A stretch of 64,000 bases of DNA from Deltaproteobacteria bacterium (GCA_021794015.1 JAJYRQ010000013.1:20788-84787), one strand, 5' to 3'. Shown: positions 8,270-17,978, numbered from the stretch's first letter. The notes: generated by a model not told the origin, from the letters alone. Translations and numbers: made by a program.

Positions 8270-9733
8270 TCAATCTGCTCCCCGCTCCATCACAGCGATC
8301 AAGCTGAGCCCCGGAAGCGGAAGTACGCGGTCGACGCGGCGAAACAGCGGGGTCAACAAGTTAAGCAGCCAGATTTGGCCCAGCCCGAACGTTCGGCGCC
8401 GAAGTATCCTCCCATTTACAAACCACGCGGCGCTCCCGGCCCGGTTGAATTCTAACATCGTCGCCACCGTGAACCCGCAATCCGACGCCAGTGCAGCCAG
8501 ACTCTCCCGCGTGTAGCGCCGTCGGTGCCCAAGCACCTCATCCAGGGTACCCATGTTGCCCGGTCCTTGAGGCACAAGAACGATCGCCCGTCCCGCCGGC
8601 GCCAGAACCGAGCGGATATTCGCCAGGGCCCCGCGATCGTCGCCAACGTGCTCGATGACGTTCAGGCAGATCACCGTATCGTATCCGCCGTCAATGTGGG
8701 GAAACGACTCCAGCTCGGTCACGTCGCAGTAGGTCGCCTTCATATAAGGACGATCGACGCTCAGATTTCTCAAGGTTTGGAGGTAAAGAGGATTGACGTC
8801 GCTTGCGATATACCTGGTGCGCGGCATGAGCCGCCGGGTGAGGTTTCCCACCCCACTGCCGATCTCGAGCACTCGCTCGCCGCAATACGGCTTGATTACT
8901 TCCGCCATCCAGGCATTGAAACGCGGCGCCCGCGACAGCCGCGCCAGAATCTGGCTCCCGTACTCATCAGCGCGGTAGATCTGATCGCTAGCCGCGAAGC
9001 GCACCATCGCCCACAGCGCCAGCGCCCCATCCACCCAACGGATTTTCTTCCCCTCCTCATAGGTTCTGCCGAAATAGCTGATCGGCACCTCGAAAATGCG
9101 CGCCTCGCGCTTGGCCAGCTTGATGGTGATCTCGGGTTCCAGTCGGAAGTCGTCGCTGACGATCGGAATCGACTTGAGGAGGTCCGTGCGGATAGCCTTG
9201 TAGCCGGTCCATACGTCGGTGAGATTCACGTTGGTAATCAGGTTACACAGCAGAGTGAGTAGCTTGTTTCCAAGCTGATGACGGAAGAGCAGGGTCCGCC
9301 GTGCGCCACCGCTGGCGAACCGGGATCCAAAGACCGCGTCCGCATCCTGTTCGATGAACAACCTCAGCATGCCGGCCAGGTCGCGCGGATGGTACTCGAG
9401 GTCGGCGTCTTGAATCACGCTTACCTCTCCCGTAGCCATTGCGATAGCCGTTCGGATGGCGGCGCCCTTGCCGAGGTTTCGCGAATGGCGACGGAACAGC
9501 CAGTGGATTCGGGAGGACGCCGGGTGGCCAGTGGGCTCACCCACGGCACGCGCATAGTCGGACAGCACCTCCGGAGTACGGTCGCTGGAGCCGTCGTCAA
9601 CGACTATCACCTCGATCGCGGAGATAAAGTCGCATTCCGCGAGTAACATGAGGCGGCTGAGCGATTCGACGACCAGGTGCTGCTCGTTGTAGACGGGCAT
9701 CAGCACCGAGAGAGAGATGGAATTACGGGGCAT
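8270..9733 (-). CDS. Bifunctional GT2 glycosyltransferase-methyltransferase fusion
   Basis: A 487-residue two-domain protein. Residues 1-250 form a GT2 domain with SLSVLMPVYNEQHLVVES, VIVVDDGSSDRTPEVL, the metal site SVIQDADLEYHPRDL and the FGRTYEEGKKIRW segment of polyprenol-phosphate transferases. Residues 270-487 form a class I methyltransferase with GERVLEIGSGVGNLTRRLMP and YDTVICLNVIEHVGDD. Fusions of this kind are known in exopolysaccharide loci. The GT2 half is a paralogue of the stand-alone GT2 at 4550-5401. A single protein could load a sugar onto the lipid carrier and methylate it or a partner. A GGAGGA purine run directly abuts the ATG, closer than usual. Confidence 0.82.
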   Translation of the reverse strand: MPRNSISLSVLMPVYNEQHLVVESLSRLMLLAECDFISAIEVIVVDDGSSDRTPEVLSDYARAVGEPTGHPASSRIHWLFRRHSRNLGKGAAIRTAIAMATGEVSVIQDADLEYHPRDLAGMLRLFIEQDADAVFGSRFASGGARRTLLFRHQLGNKLLTLLCNLITNVNLTDVWTGYKAIRTDLLKSIPIVSDDFRLEPEITIKLAKREARIFEVPISYFGRTYEEGKKIRWVDGALALWAMVRFAASDQIYRADEYGSQILARLSRAPRFNAWMAEVIKPYCGERVLEIGSGVGNLTRRLMPRTRYIASDVNPLYLQTLRNLSVDRPYMKATYCDVTELESFPHIDGGYDTVICLNVIEHVGDDRGALANIRSVLAPAGRAIVLVPQGPGNMGTLDEVLGHRRRYTRESLAALASDCGFTVATMLEFNRAGSAAWFVNGRILRRRTFGLGQIWLLNLLTPLFRRVDRVLPLPGLSLIAVMERGAD

Positions 9734-10251
9734 TCCTCCGTCTCGCTGGCAAACCTGGAACGGGAGGCAAGGACAAGGGGGCGAAAAGTGCGGCCCTGGA
9801 GCCTCCTTGCCGCTTGTCGCCGGCGGCGCCGCGACCCGCCCCTGGCGGGGCTTGCGCGCGAGAACCAGGCGAAACGGCTCGGCCGGCCGCCTGCACCGAG
9901 CAGAGGCGTGCGCAGCGGGTTCCGCCTGCAGCCGCCCGGTGTCGGCGTCGCGCCCCGCGAACGTTTCCTCGACCGACCGGAGGCGAAGCCTCAGGCCCGT
10001 TCACCGCAACCGCAAACAGCGTCGTCAGTAGAAGCGGTCTCATAAAGGCTCTGACTCCTCCTGATGCTGGCTTGCCGTGTGCTGCCGAGTTTTCTCTCCC
10101 ACGATGCCGGGGTCTCCCTTTTTCTGTCATGCTGAGCGTAGCGAAGCATCTACGCGAAGCGATTTGCCCGCCGGCGGCATGGCCGGCCCACCGTTGCGCG
10201 CAGATTCTTCGCTGCGCGGACTCCGCTCAGAATGACATTCGGGGTCTATGG
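9734..10251 (-). other. Intergenic stretch, 518 bp, holding one interspersed repeat
   Basis: This is the gap between the fusion gene and the upstream membrane-protein gene. Short open frames exist on both strands but show no family motif. The only recognisable feature is the inverted-repeat element at 10125-10237. Confidence 0.5.
10125..10237. repeat. Interspersed repeat with inverted ends
   Basis: The element begins TGTCATGCTGAGCG and ends CGCTCAGAATGACA, an imperfect inverted repeat about 113 bp apart, with internal GTAGCGAAGCATCTACG and GATTCTTCGCTGCGC blocks. Short palindromic elements of this look are scattered through many high-GC genomes. A 36-bp block at 10143-10178 recurs at 63680-63715 with 33 matches, next to an IS630-type transposase. 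It is non-coding and may form an RNA hairpin. Confidence 0.7.
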
Positions 10252-11877
10252 TCATTTATCAGACCGCTTCTGTCCCGCTGGAACGGTCCGGCTGCGCTCC
10301 CAAACCTCGAAGTAGCGTCCCTTGAATGCAATCGTCCGGCGCTTACGGATGGCCCGCTCAATGGCCGGAAAACGAGGCAGGTTATAGATATATTCCGGCA
10401 TTGCTGCGACCACAACCAAGTCAGCCGCTGCGGTATTGGCCACGATACGGGCGACGTCTCCGGGGCTGGTCAGCCCGGGCACTATCCAAAGCCATTCGGG
10501 CTTGACGAAGCCGGGACCAAGGAGGCTTGCGCCCCCGTTGGTGGCCAGGAGAACAGCGCGCCGGCTCCCCACCATCGATAGCACGCGTTCCCACTCGGCC
10601 AGCCGCTCGGGCTGCACCCACAAGCTGTCGCTCGCTACCGAGCGCACTTCGGAGCCCCAGGCTTGCCACGAGGAGCGAAGCGTCGTCCAGTTGCCAACCA
10701 GGGCAACCAAGACCAGCAGCCACGACAGTTTGCGCGCTATCGGGTTGCGATTCATTCCGGCCGCCAGACCCGCAGGAATCAAACACGAGTAGTACGTCCA
10801 AGATCCGGCACCGCCGTAAAGCAGGGCCACGAACGCGGTTTGCATCACGGCTGAGACAATTACGATTCGAGGGGCGTTCGCTCCGAGCGGGCCGATTTTG
10901 TCCCGCGCCGGCAAGTAGCCCTTCGCGGCCAAGTCCCAAACCCCGGCACCAAGAAGAACCCCGGACCCCGCCAGAAAAAGCCCAGCCTGCGTTCCCACGT
11001 AGTAGCCCGGCCTGACCCCAGGGAAGTACCAGATGCTGCGACCCCGACCGGTGAAGAAGCCGAAATGAAGCGACCCGTAGGCGCGCATGCCTGTTACCGG
11101 CAGGATGGTAGCGAGCAGCGGGGCAACGCCGTATTCAAGACAGAGAATCGCCATAAGGCCGACGCCGACCAACGCCGCAGGGAAAAGGCTCAACGCCAGG
11201 GCTCGCACTGGCGAACCTCGCCGCCAACAATCCGTCACGATCAACACCAGAAGAAGCGCGCCATAGATATAGCCCATCGCAGGCTTGGCGAAACAGGCTG
11301 CCGTGGCCAGGGCAAGCGCGCTAGGGTAACGGCTGGCCGCTTGCTCAGCAAGGGCGTTGCACAACAGCACTGCCTCCAGGGCATGGGCGAAGTTACCGTA
11401 GCTCGACATTATCGCAAACGGCATCGCGCAGAACAAAAACAGAAGCCCCACAGGCGCGACCTGCAGATTCGCGGCCAATCTCGCCAGCGCCCATGCCATC
11501 AGCAAGCCAACCACAACCATCGCTGCCTGGTAGCCAACCGGCGTGGCTCCAACCAGAGCAAGCCATACCCGTCCAAGCAGCACCGGCAGCAAGCCGTAGT
11601 GATAGCCGAAGTCGACATTCGGCCGGTAGCCGTGCGCCACCAGGTATTGAATCGTGAGGTTGGCGCCCTGGTCACCGAAAAAGAAGTGGGTGAAATCGAG
11701 ACTGAGCGGTAATTCAAGAACGTTGAGCGCGACTACCTCCGCTCCGAAAAGCAGCGTCAACCACAGAGCGCTGCGCCACCAGGGAGCGTGCTTCCGCTCA
11801 GGCGTGGGCGTCAAACCCGCCTCACGCTGGAGGGCGCGGGCGCCGCTTTCAGTAGGCGGAGAAGCCACTGGCATCAA
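10252..11877 (-). CDS. Polytopic membrane protein of the glycan locus, possibly GT-C fold
   Basis: A 541-residue protein with about eleven hydrophobic segments and a hydrophilic C-terminal domain of roughly 130 residues. After the first membrane segment comes FFGDQGANLTIQYLVAHGYR, an acidic loop in the place where GT-C glycosyltransferases bind the lipid-phosphate sugar, and PNVDFGYHYGLLPVLLGRVW. These hints suggest a GT-C-like enzyme, but no diagnostic motif is complete, so the function stays open. A central loop (GFFTGRGRSIWYFPGVRPGY) also occurs in the decayed copy at 8030-8246. It lies 518 bp upstream of the fusion gene and 248 bp downstream of the DegT-like gene. Confidence 0.6.
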   Translation of the reverse strand: MMPVASPPTESGARALQREAGLTPTPERKHAPWWRSALWLTLLFGAEVVALNVLELPLSLDFTHFFFGDQGANLTIQYLVAHGYRPNVDFGYHYGLLPVLLGRVWLALVGATPVGYQAAMVVVGLLMAWALARLAANLQVAPVGLLFLFCAMPFAIMSSYGNFAHALEAVLLCNALAEQAASRYPSALALATAACFAKPAMGYIYGALLLVLIVTDCWRRGSPVRALALSLFPAALVGVGLMAILCLEYGVAPLLATILPVTGMRAYGSLHFGFFTGRGRSIWYFPGVRPGYYVGTQAGLFLAGSGVLLGAGVWDLAAKGYLPARDKIGPLGANAPRIVIVSAVMQTAFVALLYGGAGSWTYYSCLIPAGLAAGMNRNPIARKLSWLLVLVALVGNWTTLRSSWQAWGSEVRSVASDSLWVQPERLAEWERVLSMVGSRRAVLLATNGGASLLGPGFVKPEWLWIVPGLTSPGDVARIVANTAAADLVVVAAMPEYIYNLPRFPAIERAIRKRRTIAFKGRYFEVWERSRTVPAGQKRSDK

Positions 11878-12125
11878 CTCGGGCTCGCTGTCTCCGAGCG
11901 GCGCGGCAGCCGGCAGGAAGCGACTGCGGATGTCTTATCAATAACGCCAAGGCGCCGCCCGAGCCGGCCCGGCAGAGCAATCATCGAGCGTGTCGCGGCG
12001 GCTGGCGAATTCGCCGCGTACCCTCCGGAGGATGGCAACGCTTGGCTCCAGCCAGCCGAGCTGCTGGCCGCGCGTATCCCGCCTGGGGCGACCCTTGCGC
12101 CTTACGCTCATCGCTAAGAGCGCCG

Positions 12126-13346
12126 CTATCCGGCACGGCCCAGTAGCCTGGCCGCCTCGCACAGCTCATCCGCCATGTACTCGAGCTCCTCACTGCTCAG
12201 GCTCGGATGGCAGCCTACATAGAAGCCATTGTGGGCGACGTTCTTCGCCTCCGGGTAGCGGTCCTCTATATCGCCAAACAGTCGCCGGTAGACCGGCTGA
12301 CTTAGCAACGGCAATGTGGGACGCGTTTCAATCAGGCGTGCCTCCAGGTACTGCGTCACCTCGGCGGCGCTCAGCTTCGAGGCGTCAACCAGCAGAGGAT
12401 ACATCATGAACACATGCCGATAGCCCGCCGGAACGAAGGGCGTCCGGTAACCGTCCTGCTCCTTGAGCCGCTCCGTCAGATAGGCGGCGTGCGCGGCCCT
12501 CTTTGCCAGGATCGCCTCCTTCTCGCCCAATTGCCCCATCCCCAGGGCCGCCTCCAGCTCTGTGGCGCGAAAGCTCTGGCCCAGGCGAACGAAGGAGAAC
12601 CGCCGGCTAACGATCTCGCTCAGCACCTTCGGATCACGCGCCTGGTCGTCGTCAATCCTCAAATAAACAGGGTCGCGGCCATGGTTCATTATGCTGCGCA
12701 TTAGCAATTCGAGGTCAGGATCGCTGGTGACAGCTATCCCGCCGACGCCGGTCACAAGTATGTGCGCCGCGTAGGTGGAGAAGCATCCGACGTCGCCGAA
12801 CTCACCCACCGGCTGGCCATGGTACTCGGTGAACATCCCTTCGCAGGCGTCCTCGATAATCCGCAGCTTGTGACGTTCGGCGATCTCGACGATTGGAGCC
12901 ATGTCGCAGGCAAGGCCGAATAGATGCGCCACGATAATGGCGCGGGTCCTTGGCGTAATGGCGCTCTCGATGAGCCGGGGATTTATGTTGTAGGTCGCCG
13001 GGTCGATGTCAACGAAGACCGGACGCATATTATTATAGAGAACTATGTTCGAGGTTGCGAGAAATGTGAGTGCAGGTACGATTACTTCGTCGCCGTCGTT
13101 CCAGGCGTATTTCTCTTTCAGCGCCTGAAGGGCGACCTGCAGGGCGCCGGTGCCGCTATTCATCATTACTCCGGCCGCGGCACCGTGTAGCTGCGCAATT
13201 TGCTTTTCAAAGGCGGCGGTGAACGGGCCGGCCGATAGGCGCCCGCTGTCCAGCGCCTGGTTTACGTACTGTTTCTGCAGGGCACTAATCGACACTGCGC
13301 CAACGCCGATCTGGCGGTTGGGAAAAAACTTGGTGCCTTCTTTCAT
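12126..13346 (-). CDS. DegT/DnrJ/EryC1/StrS-fold PLP enzyme with His at the lysine position
   Basis: A 406-residue type I PLP enzyme fold starting at ATG 13346. SGTGALQVALQAL binds the cofactor phosphate, RIIEDACEGM (Asp167) contacts the pyridine nitrogen, and SFVRLGQSFRATELEAALGM is the usual substrate-side segment. Where sugar aminotransferases have the Schiff-base lysine (S-F-Y-x-x-K), this protein has STYAAHILVTGVGG, with His195 aligned to the lysine. Known members with this swap, ColD and the E1 enzyme RfbH, remove the C3 hydroxyl from 4-keto-6-deoxy sugars instead of transaminating. The inference is a dehydratase that makes a dideoxy sugar, but no sugar-nucleotide partner gene lies in the window. 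Confidence 0.75.
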   Translation of the reverse strand: MKEGTKFFPNRQIGVGAVSISALQKQYVNQALDSGRLSAGPFTAAFEKQIAQLHGAAAGVMMNSGTGALQVALQALKEKYAWNDGDEVIVPALTFLATSNIVLYNNMRPVFVDIDPATYNINPRLIESAITPRTRAIIVAHLFGLACDMAPIVEIAERHKLRIIEDACEGMFTEYHGQPVGEFGDVGCFSTYAAHILVTGVGGIAVTSDPDLELLMRSIMNHGRDPVYLRIDDDQARDPKVLSEIVSRRFSFVRLGQSFRATELEAALGMGQLGEKEAILAKRAAHAAYLTERLKEQDGYRTPFVPAGYRHVFMMYPLLVDASKLSAAEVTQYLEARLIETRPTLPLLSQPVYRRLFGDIEDRYPEAKNVAHNGFYVGCHPSLSSEELEYMADELCEAARLLGRAG

Positions 13347-13518
13347 GGTACTTGCGTTCCTGGCGGGCGGCAGCGTCGGGACTTCCACAGCGCTCACACG
13401 CCTTGGGCTACGGTCCTTGGTTCTTCTGGGCGCGCCATGCCTGGTCACGGACCAGGCCGGCATGGCGCCCAGCCGGCATCACATCCCACTCAAACGGACG
13501 ACTGCGCTACCACCGAGG

Positions 13519-14715
13519 TCAGTGGGCGAGCGGCGGTTGCAGGGCTGATCCCGGGCTGGCGCCTGGTCCGCTCAGCGCGTCGGGGCGTCCCGCAGAGCGC
13601 GCGCGCCCCACCGATTCCAGGAGATGCGCGATATCCTCTAGCCGCGCCTGCGGGTCGCAGAGCGCGTGCGCCCGAGCCGGCCCGGCAGCTCCCAGGCGTT
13701 CTCGAAGCGCCGCATCGGCTATCAGGTTGCGCAGCACCGCGCCGAGCCCCTCGGGATCGCCGGGTTTCACCAGGCGGCCGCAAGTATCGTCGACGATTTC
13801 CAAGGCGCCGCCAATGGCGCTGGTAACGACCGGCAGGCCGGCGTAGAGAGCCTCGATGAAGGCAAGCCCGAACCCTTCAGGACCCGTGTTGGGCTGGCAA
13901 TAGATATCCGCCGCGGCAAGAAGTTTGGCCACGTCCTGCCGTTCGCCGAGAAAGCGTACGCGCTCGGCGATGCCCAGGTCGCGGGCCAAGGCCTTGAGCC
14001 GCTCCAGGTAGCGGCGCTCATGCTCTCGCTGGGCACCGCCGGCCACCCATAGGGTCCAGCCGGGCAGCTCGCGCAGCGCGCCCAAGGCCCCTATCTGGGT
14101 GATGTGACCCTTAAGCTCCTGCATGCGGCTCACCTGGATGATGACGACATCGCCGGGCGGGGTGCTCATCTCGGCGCGAACCTCGACCCGCGCAGCGTTC
14201 GAAGGGCGCGCAACCGCCGGCAGCCGCGGGCAATATACGACCGCCGTCCTGACCTTTGGCGCGAAGCGCCGGTAGGTGGTCTCGGTGTAACGGCTGTTGC
14301 AAATCATCAGGTCCGGCGGCGTCAGCGACGCCCACCATTCAAGCCAATGAAAACCGTTGTAGGCATCATGGCGCCAGCCGACCAGCGCAATTCCCGCACG
14401 GCGTACAGCCGGGCCAAACACCGCCAACGGCCAGGGGCTGTGGCAGACGGCGACCTGGAAACGGCTGGTGCCCAGGATTAGCCCGAGCCGGCGCCTGGCG
14501 CGAAGCACGGTGTGCGGGCGACTCGTCCTGACCGGACCCAGCAGATGGACCTGCGCTCCGGCCGCGGCAAGCTCGCTGGCCAGCCGCCCTTCGAAGCAGA
14601 GAGCAAACTCCGACCGCATCGCCGGGCAAAGCTGGCGCTCTCGGGCCAGCGTGACCAGCAGCGTCTCCACACCGCCGTAGAGATTGCCTGCGCTTAAGTG
14701 AAGAACGTTGATCAT
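13519..14715 (-). CDS. GT4 family glycosyltransferase
   Basis: A 398-residue GT-B enzyme from ATG 14715, which overlaps the stop of the preceding gene as ATGA. The N-terminus reads MINVLHLSAGNLYGGVETLL with the glycine loop. The donor domain has VIIQVSRMQELKGH, WVAGGAQREHE and IYCQPNTGPEGFGLAFIEAL, the GT4 motif with two spaced glutamates. The C-terminal 30 residues are Pro/Gly/Ser-rich and probably disordered. It works in the cytoplasm on the lipid-linked repeat unit. It belongs to a tightly coupled run of three genes (amidotransferase, GT4, GT4), each overlapping the next by 4 bp. Confidence 0.85.
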   Translation of the reverse strand: MINVLHLSAGNLYGGVETLLVTLARERQLCPAMRSEFALCFEGRLASELAAAGAQVHLLGPVRTSRPHTVLRARRRLGLILGTSRFQVAVCHSPWPLAVFGPAVRRAGIALVGWRHDAYNGFHWLEWWASLTPPDLMICNSRYTETTYRRFAPKVRTAVVYCPRLPAVARPSNAARVEVRAEMSTPPGDVVIIQVSRMQELKGHITQIGALGALRELPGWTLWVAGGAQREHERRYLERLKALARDLGIAERVRFLGERQDVAKLLAAADIYCQPNTGPEGFGLAFIEALYAGLPVVTSAIGGALEIVDDTCGRLVKPGDPEGLGAVLRNLIADAALRERLGAAGPARAHALCDPQARLEDIAHLLESVGRARSAGRPDALSGPGASPGSALQPPLAH

Positions 14716-15938
14716 GCGGCCCGCGCGACCGTCCGCTCGTACAGCGAGCACAGTTCCTGGGCCAGGCGCTCCGGCTTAAACCTGCGTTCGGCCGTTTCGC
14801 GGGCACGCCAACCAAGACGGCGGCGCAACTCGGCGTCAGCCGCCAGCCGAGCGATCCCCGCTGAGAGAGCCTGGGCGTCGCCCGGGGCATAGGCCAGCGC
14901 ATCTTCGCCGTCGGCGATGATTTCGGCTGCACCGCCAGCCGCCGCGACCAGCACCGGCTTGCCGCACCCCATCGCTTCGGCAATCACGAGACCAAACGGC
15001 TCGCGGCTGGTGCTGGCATGGACCACGATATCGAGGGCGCGCATCGCGGCGGCCGTATCCTCGACGAAGCCGGTGAAGCCGACTCGCGCGGCAATGCCAA
15101 GGTCGGCGGCCAGTTGGCGCAACTCCTCAAGCGTGTACTGGCTGGCGACCGTCTCGTAGATCGGGCCTCCGACCACGTAGCCCCTGACGGACAACCGCCC
15201 CGCAACCATCGAGAGCGCGCGCAAAAACACCTCGTGCCCCTTCCAGCGCGCCATGGTTGCCACCAGTCCGACACGCAGCGTGCCCGCCGGCGCCGGCGGC
15301 ATCCCGGCCGCCTCGTCCAGGTCAAGGGCCGGCCCTGCGGGGCAGAAGCGCGAGGTGTCAACCACGTTGTAAGCGGTGCAGATCTCCAAGGCCGGGCCGA
15401 CCGCGGCGCGCAAGTCCTGCGCGACACTGGCGGAATTGGTAACCGCCGCGGCGCAACGGCTCGACATCGCGCGTAGCACGCGTGCCATGATCGGGCGGCT
15501 GGCGACGTAGTCGCGCACGTGCCAGATAACCGGCAGCTTTGTTCCCACACACAAAGCCCCCAGGGCATGCATCTTGAAGCCGTTGGTATGGACCAGGTCG
15601 GGCCCGATCTCGCGGATGCGCGCCCGCAAGCGCAGCGCGTAAGTCGCCACCATCGGCACCAGCCCGACAAGCCTTGCCGCTACCGCGAGGCGCGAAAGCT
15701 GATCGCCGGCCGGACCGCCGGCGCCGGCGTCCCCGAGCCGCGCCAGCGGCCGCGCAAGCGCAAGTACCACCACGTCGACCCCAAGCTCGCGCGCCTTTAC
15801 GATCAGCGGTCCGTCGCCGCCGGCCAGCAGCACCAGCCGCCAGCTCGGCCGGCTCCTGCGCAGCGCCGCCAGCAACTGAAGCAGACTCCTTTCGGCCCCG
15901 CCGAGAACGCCGGTCGGGTTCAGGTAAAGGACGGTCAC
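14712..15938 (-). CDS. GT4 family glycosyltransferase
   Basis: A 408-residue GT-B glycosyltransferase with a GTG start at 15938 that overlaps the stop of the amidotransferase gene (GTGA). It begins VLYLNPTGVLGGAERSLLQL, a GT4 acceptor-side loop. The central VHTNGFKMHALGAL and VIWHVRDYVASRP segments are typical of capsule GT4 proteins. The donor site is STSREPFGLVIAEAMGCGKP. It likely adds one residue of the repeat unit. The 4-bp overlaps on both sides mean it is translated together with its neighbours. Donor sugar is unknown. Confidence 0.87.
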   Translation of the reverse strand: MTVLYLNPTGVLGGAERSLLQLLAALRRSRPSWRLVLLAGGDGPLIVKARELGVDVVVLALARPLARLGDAGAGGPAGDQLSRLAVAARLVGLVPMVATYALRLRARIREIGPDLVHTNGFKMHALGALCVGTKLPVIWHVRDYVASRPIMARVLRAMSSRCAAAVTNSASVAQDLRAAVGPALEICTAYNVVDTSRFCPAGPALDLDEAAGMPPAPAGTLRVGLVATMARWKGHEVFLRALSMVAGRLSVRGYVVGGPIYETVASQYTLEELRQLAADLGIAARVGFTGFVEDTAAAMRALDIVVHASTSREPFGLVIAEAMGCGKPVLVAAAGGAAEIIADGEDALAYAPGDAQALSAGIARLAADAELRRRLGWRARETAERRFKPERLAQELCSLYERTVARAA

Positions 15939-17842
15939 GCGGCGCGCAGCCGGTGTCGGCGCGCGAAGTCGCGCAGGACCACAAAGGCCAGCGGCTCAAG
16001 CGGGCTCATCCGCCGGTCACCGCGCGCAAAGCGCCTGCCCAGGGCCGACACGCCGGCTGGGTCGATTCCCAGGTCGCGCCAGACTGCGCCATCCGCCAGC
16101 GCTTCACCCACCTGCGGCGCAAGCGGGCCGTTGGGAGCCAGCCACTGCCGCCACGGAAAGGCAAAGCCGCGCTTGGGCTGGCGCCACGTCGCCTCGGGCA
16201 GCCGCGGCCGCAACGCGTCGAGCAAAAGCGGCTTGGGCCGCGGGTCGGGCACCTTCCACGCGCCGGGCAGCGCAAAGACCTCCTCGACCAGCCGGTGATC
16301 GAGGAACGGAACTCGATACTCGATTGGCGCGCTCATGCTGAAGGCGTCAGCGTCGCGCAACAGCATGTGCCGCATGTAGAGCTCCAACTCGAAGAAGCTT
16401 ACCTGGTTAACCGGGTCAAGGCCTTGCGCGCGCCGGCGAAGCTCGTCGAGCAGCTCCTCTTCAACCCCGGTCTGCGGATCGCAGCCAGCAGGCAGGGGAT
16501 GCAGCCGGCGGCGCACGAGCGGCAAAAAGAGCTCCCGGCGCAGCAGGTAAAGGCTGAGCGCGTCGGGCCGTCGAGTTGCGGACTCGGCAAGCTTGACGCC
16601 GAAGCGGTTGCGTATAAGCGGAGCGCCGACTCGGGCCAAAACCCGGAGCGGCGCCACCCGACCCAGGGCAACCGCCCGCGGCACCGCCACAAAGCTGTGG
16701 TAGCCGCCGAAGAGTTCGTCGCCGCCCAGGCCCGACAGCGCCACGGTGAGACCCGCCTGGCGCGCGCAGCGGCTTACGAAGTAGGTGTTCAGGCCGTCCA
16801 CGGTGGGCTGGTCCATTGCGCAGAGCCCGTCGTCGAATCCTTTGATCAGTTCGTCCTCCGAAAGCATCAAGACTTGATGCTGCGCTCCGAACTGCCGGGC
16901 CGCGCCGGCCGCGTGAGCGCTTTCGTCAAAGTCCCTGGCCTCGAAGCCCACGGTTATCGCCCGCAGACCGGCCGGCACCAGTTGGCTGGCCAACGCAAGC
17001 AGCGCGTTCGAATCGATCCCGGCACTGAGAAACAGCCCCAGCGGCGCATCGCTTATCAAATGCAGCCTGATCGCTTCGTCCAGCACGGGCCGCAGTCGTT
17101 CCACGGCTGCACCGCGCTGCGGCGGCTCGGCCGTTCCTTGCGGGAGCTCCCAGTAACGCCGCCGACGCACTTCTTTGCCGTCTTCCAGACTCACCATCAG
17201 GTGACGCGCCGGTTCGAGCATCGTTATGCCGTCAATGAAGGTAGCCGGCCCTTGCACCGCACCTTGAGCGAAGAAGCTTTCCAACCCACGCCGGTCGACG
17301 TAGGGCGTGACCAGCTCGGGCGCCAGCGCAAGAATCGCGCGCAGCTCGCTCGCCAAGACCAAGCCGCCCTGGCGGGGCCGAAACAGGTAAAGCGGCTTAA
17401 TCCCCAGCCGGTCGCGGCTAAGATGCGCCAAGCCGCGCGCCGGATCGACCAGGCAGAAGGCAAACATGCCTCGAAGACGGCTGACGAACTCCTCGCCCCA
17501 CTCCCGGTAAGCGCCCAGTATCGCTTCGGTATCGGTGCGGGTGCGCGGATTCCAACCGCGCTGGCACAGCTCCCGGCGCAACTCCCGATAGTTGTAGATT
17601 TCGCCGTTGAAGACGATCCAATTGGGAGAGCCGTTGGGATCGACGGGTCGATCTGCCATCGGCTGATGCCCCTCGGCCGATAGCTCGATTACGGCAAGGC
17701 GGGTATGGACCAGGATAACCTCGGGCGCCGGCTGCTCGATTCCCCGGTCGTCGGGTCCGCGATGCGCAAGGCTTGCCCGAAGCCGCCGGGCCAGGGCGAG
17801 CCCTTCGTCACGGACGCCGATTAGAGCGCCGATCCCGCACAC
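15935..17842 (-). CDS. asnB: Asparagine synthase (glutamine-hydrolysing)-like amidotransferase
   Basis: A 635-residue two-domain enzyme with a GTG start directly followed by Cys2, the glutaminase nucleophile (MCGIGALIG). HTRLAVIELS, FNGEIYNYRELR and RTDTEAILGAYREWG complete the glutaminase domain (residues 1-200). The synthetase domain has LFLSAGIDSNALLA, where the usual SGGxDS pyrophosphate loop reads SAGIDS, and LSGLGGDELFGGYHSF. In polysaccharide loci such proteins are thought to amidate a uronic acid or an aminoacyl substituent and not to serve asparagine supply; that is inference here. It overlaps the following GT4 gene by 4 bp. Confidence 0.85.
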   Translation of the reverse strand: MCGIGALIGVRDEGLALARRLRASLAHRGPDDRGIEQPAPEVILVHTRLAVIELSAEGHQPMADRPVDPNGSPNWIVFNGEIYNYRELRRELCQRGWNPRTRTDTEAILGAYREWGEEFVSRLRGMFAFCLVDPARGLAHLSRDRLGIKPLYLFRPRQGGLVLASELRAILALAPELVTPYVDRRGLESFFAQGAVQGPATFIDGITMLEPARHLMVSLEDGKEVRRRRYWELPQGTAEPPQRGAAVERLRPVLDEAIRLHLISDAPLGLFLSAGIDSNALLALASQLVPAGLRAITVGFEARDFDESAHAAGAARQFGAQHQVLMLSEDELIKGFDDGLCAMDQPTVDGLNTYFVSRCARQAGLTVALSGLGGDELFGGYHSFVAVPRAVALGRVAPLRVLARVGAPLIRNRFGVKLAESATRRPDALSLYLLRRELFLPLVRRRLHPLPAGCDPQTGVEEELLDELRRRAQGLDPVNQVSFFELELYMRHMLLRDADAFSMSAPIEYRVPFLDHRLVEEVFALPGAWKVPDPRPKPLLLDALRPRLPEATWRQPKRGFAFPWRQWLAPNGPLAPQVGEALADGAVWRDLGIDPAGVSALGRRFARGDRRMSPLEPLAFVVLRDFARRHRLRAA

Positions 17843-17978
17843 GGCGATTGCCGTTCAACCGTGGCCCAGGTGGCGCAAACAGATGCCTGGGCAGGACCGG
17901 CAAGTTGCGGTTGGAAACCAAAGCGCCACGTTGTCCGCTTGTTTTTCGGCCGCTCGATCCGTCCGGCCGGCTCGCATG

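Noticed and set aside
9723..10130. Minus-strand 135-codon frame with an internal hydrophobic MRPLLLTTLFAVAV stretch
   Set aside because: It overlaps the start of the fusion gene, turns Arg/Gly-rich at once and has no recognisable domain; the hydrophobic stretch is short and likely chance.
15674..17683. Plus-strand 669-codon open frame opposite the amidotransferase gene
   Set aside because: It is antisense to a clearly real gene, is dominated by Arg/Pro/Gln/His and has no family motif; high-GC shadow frame.
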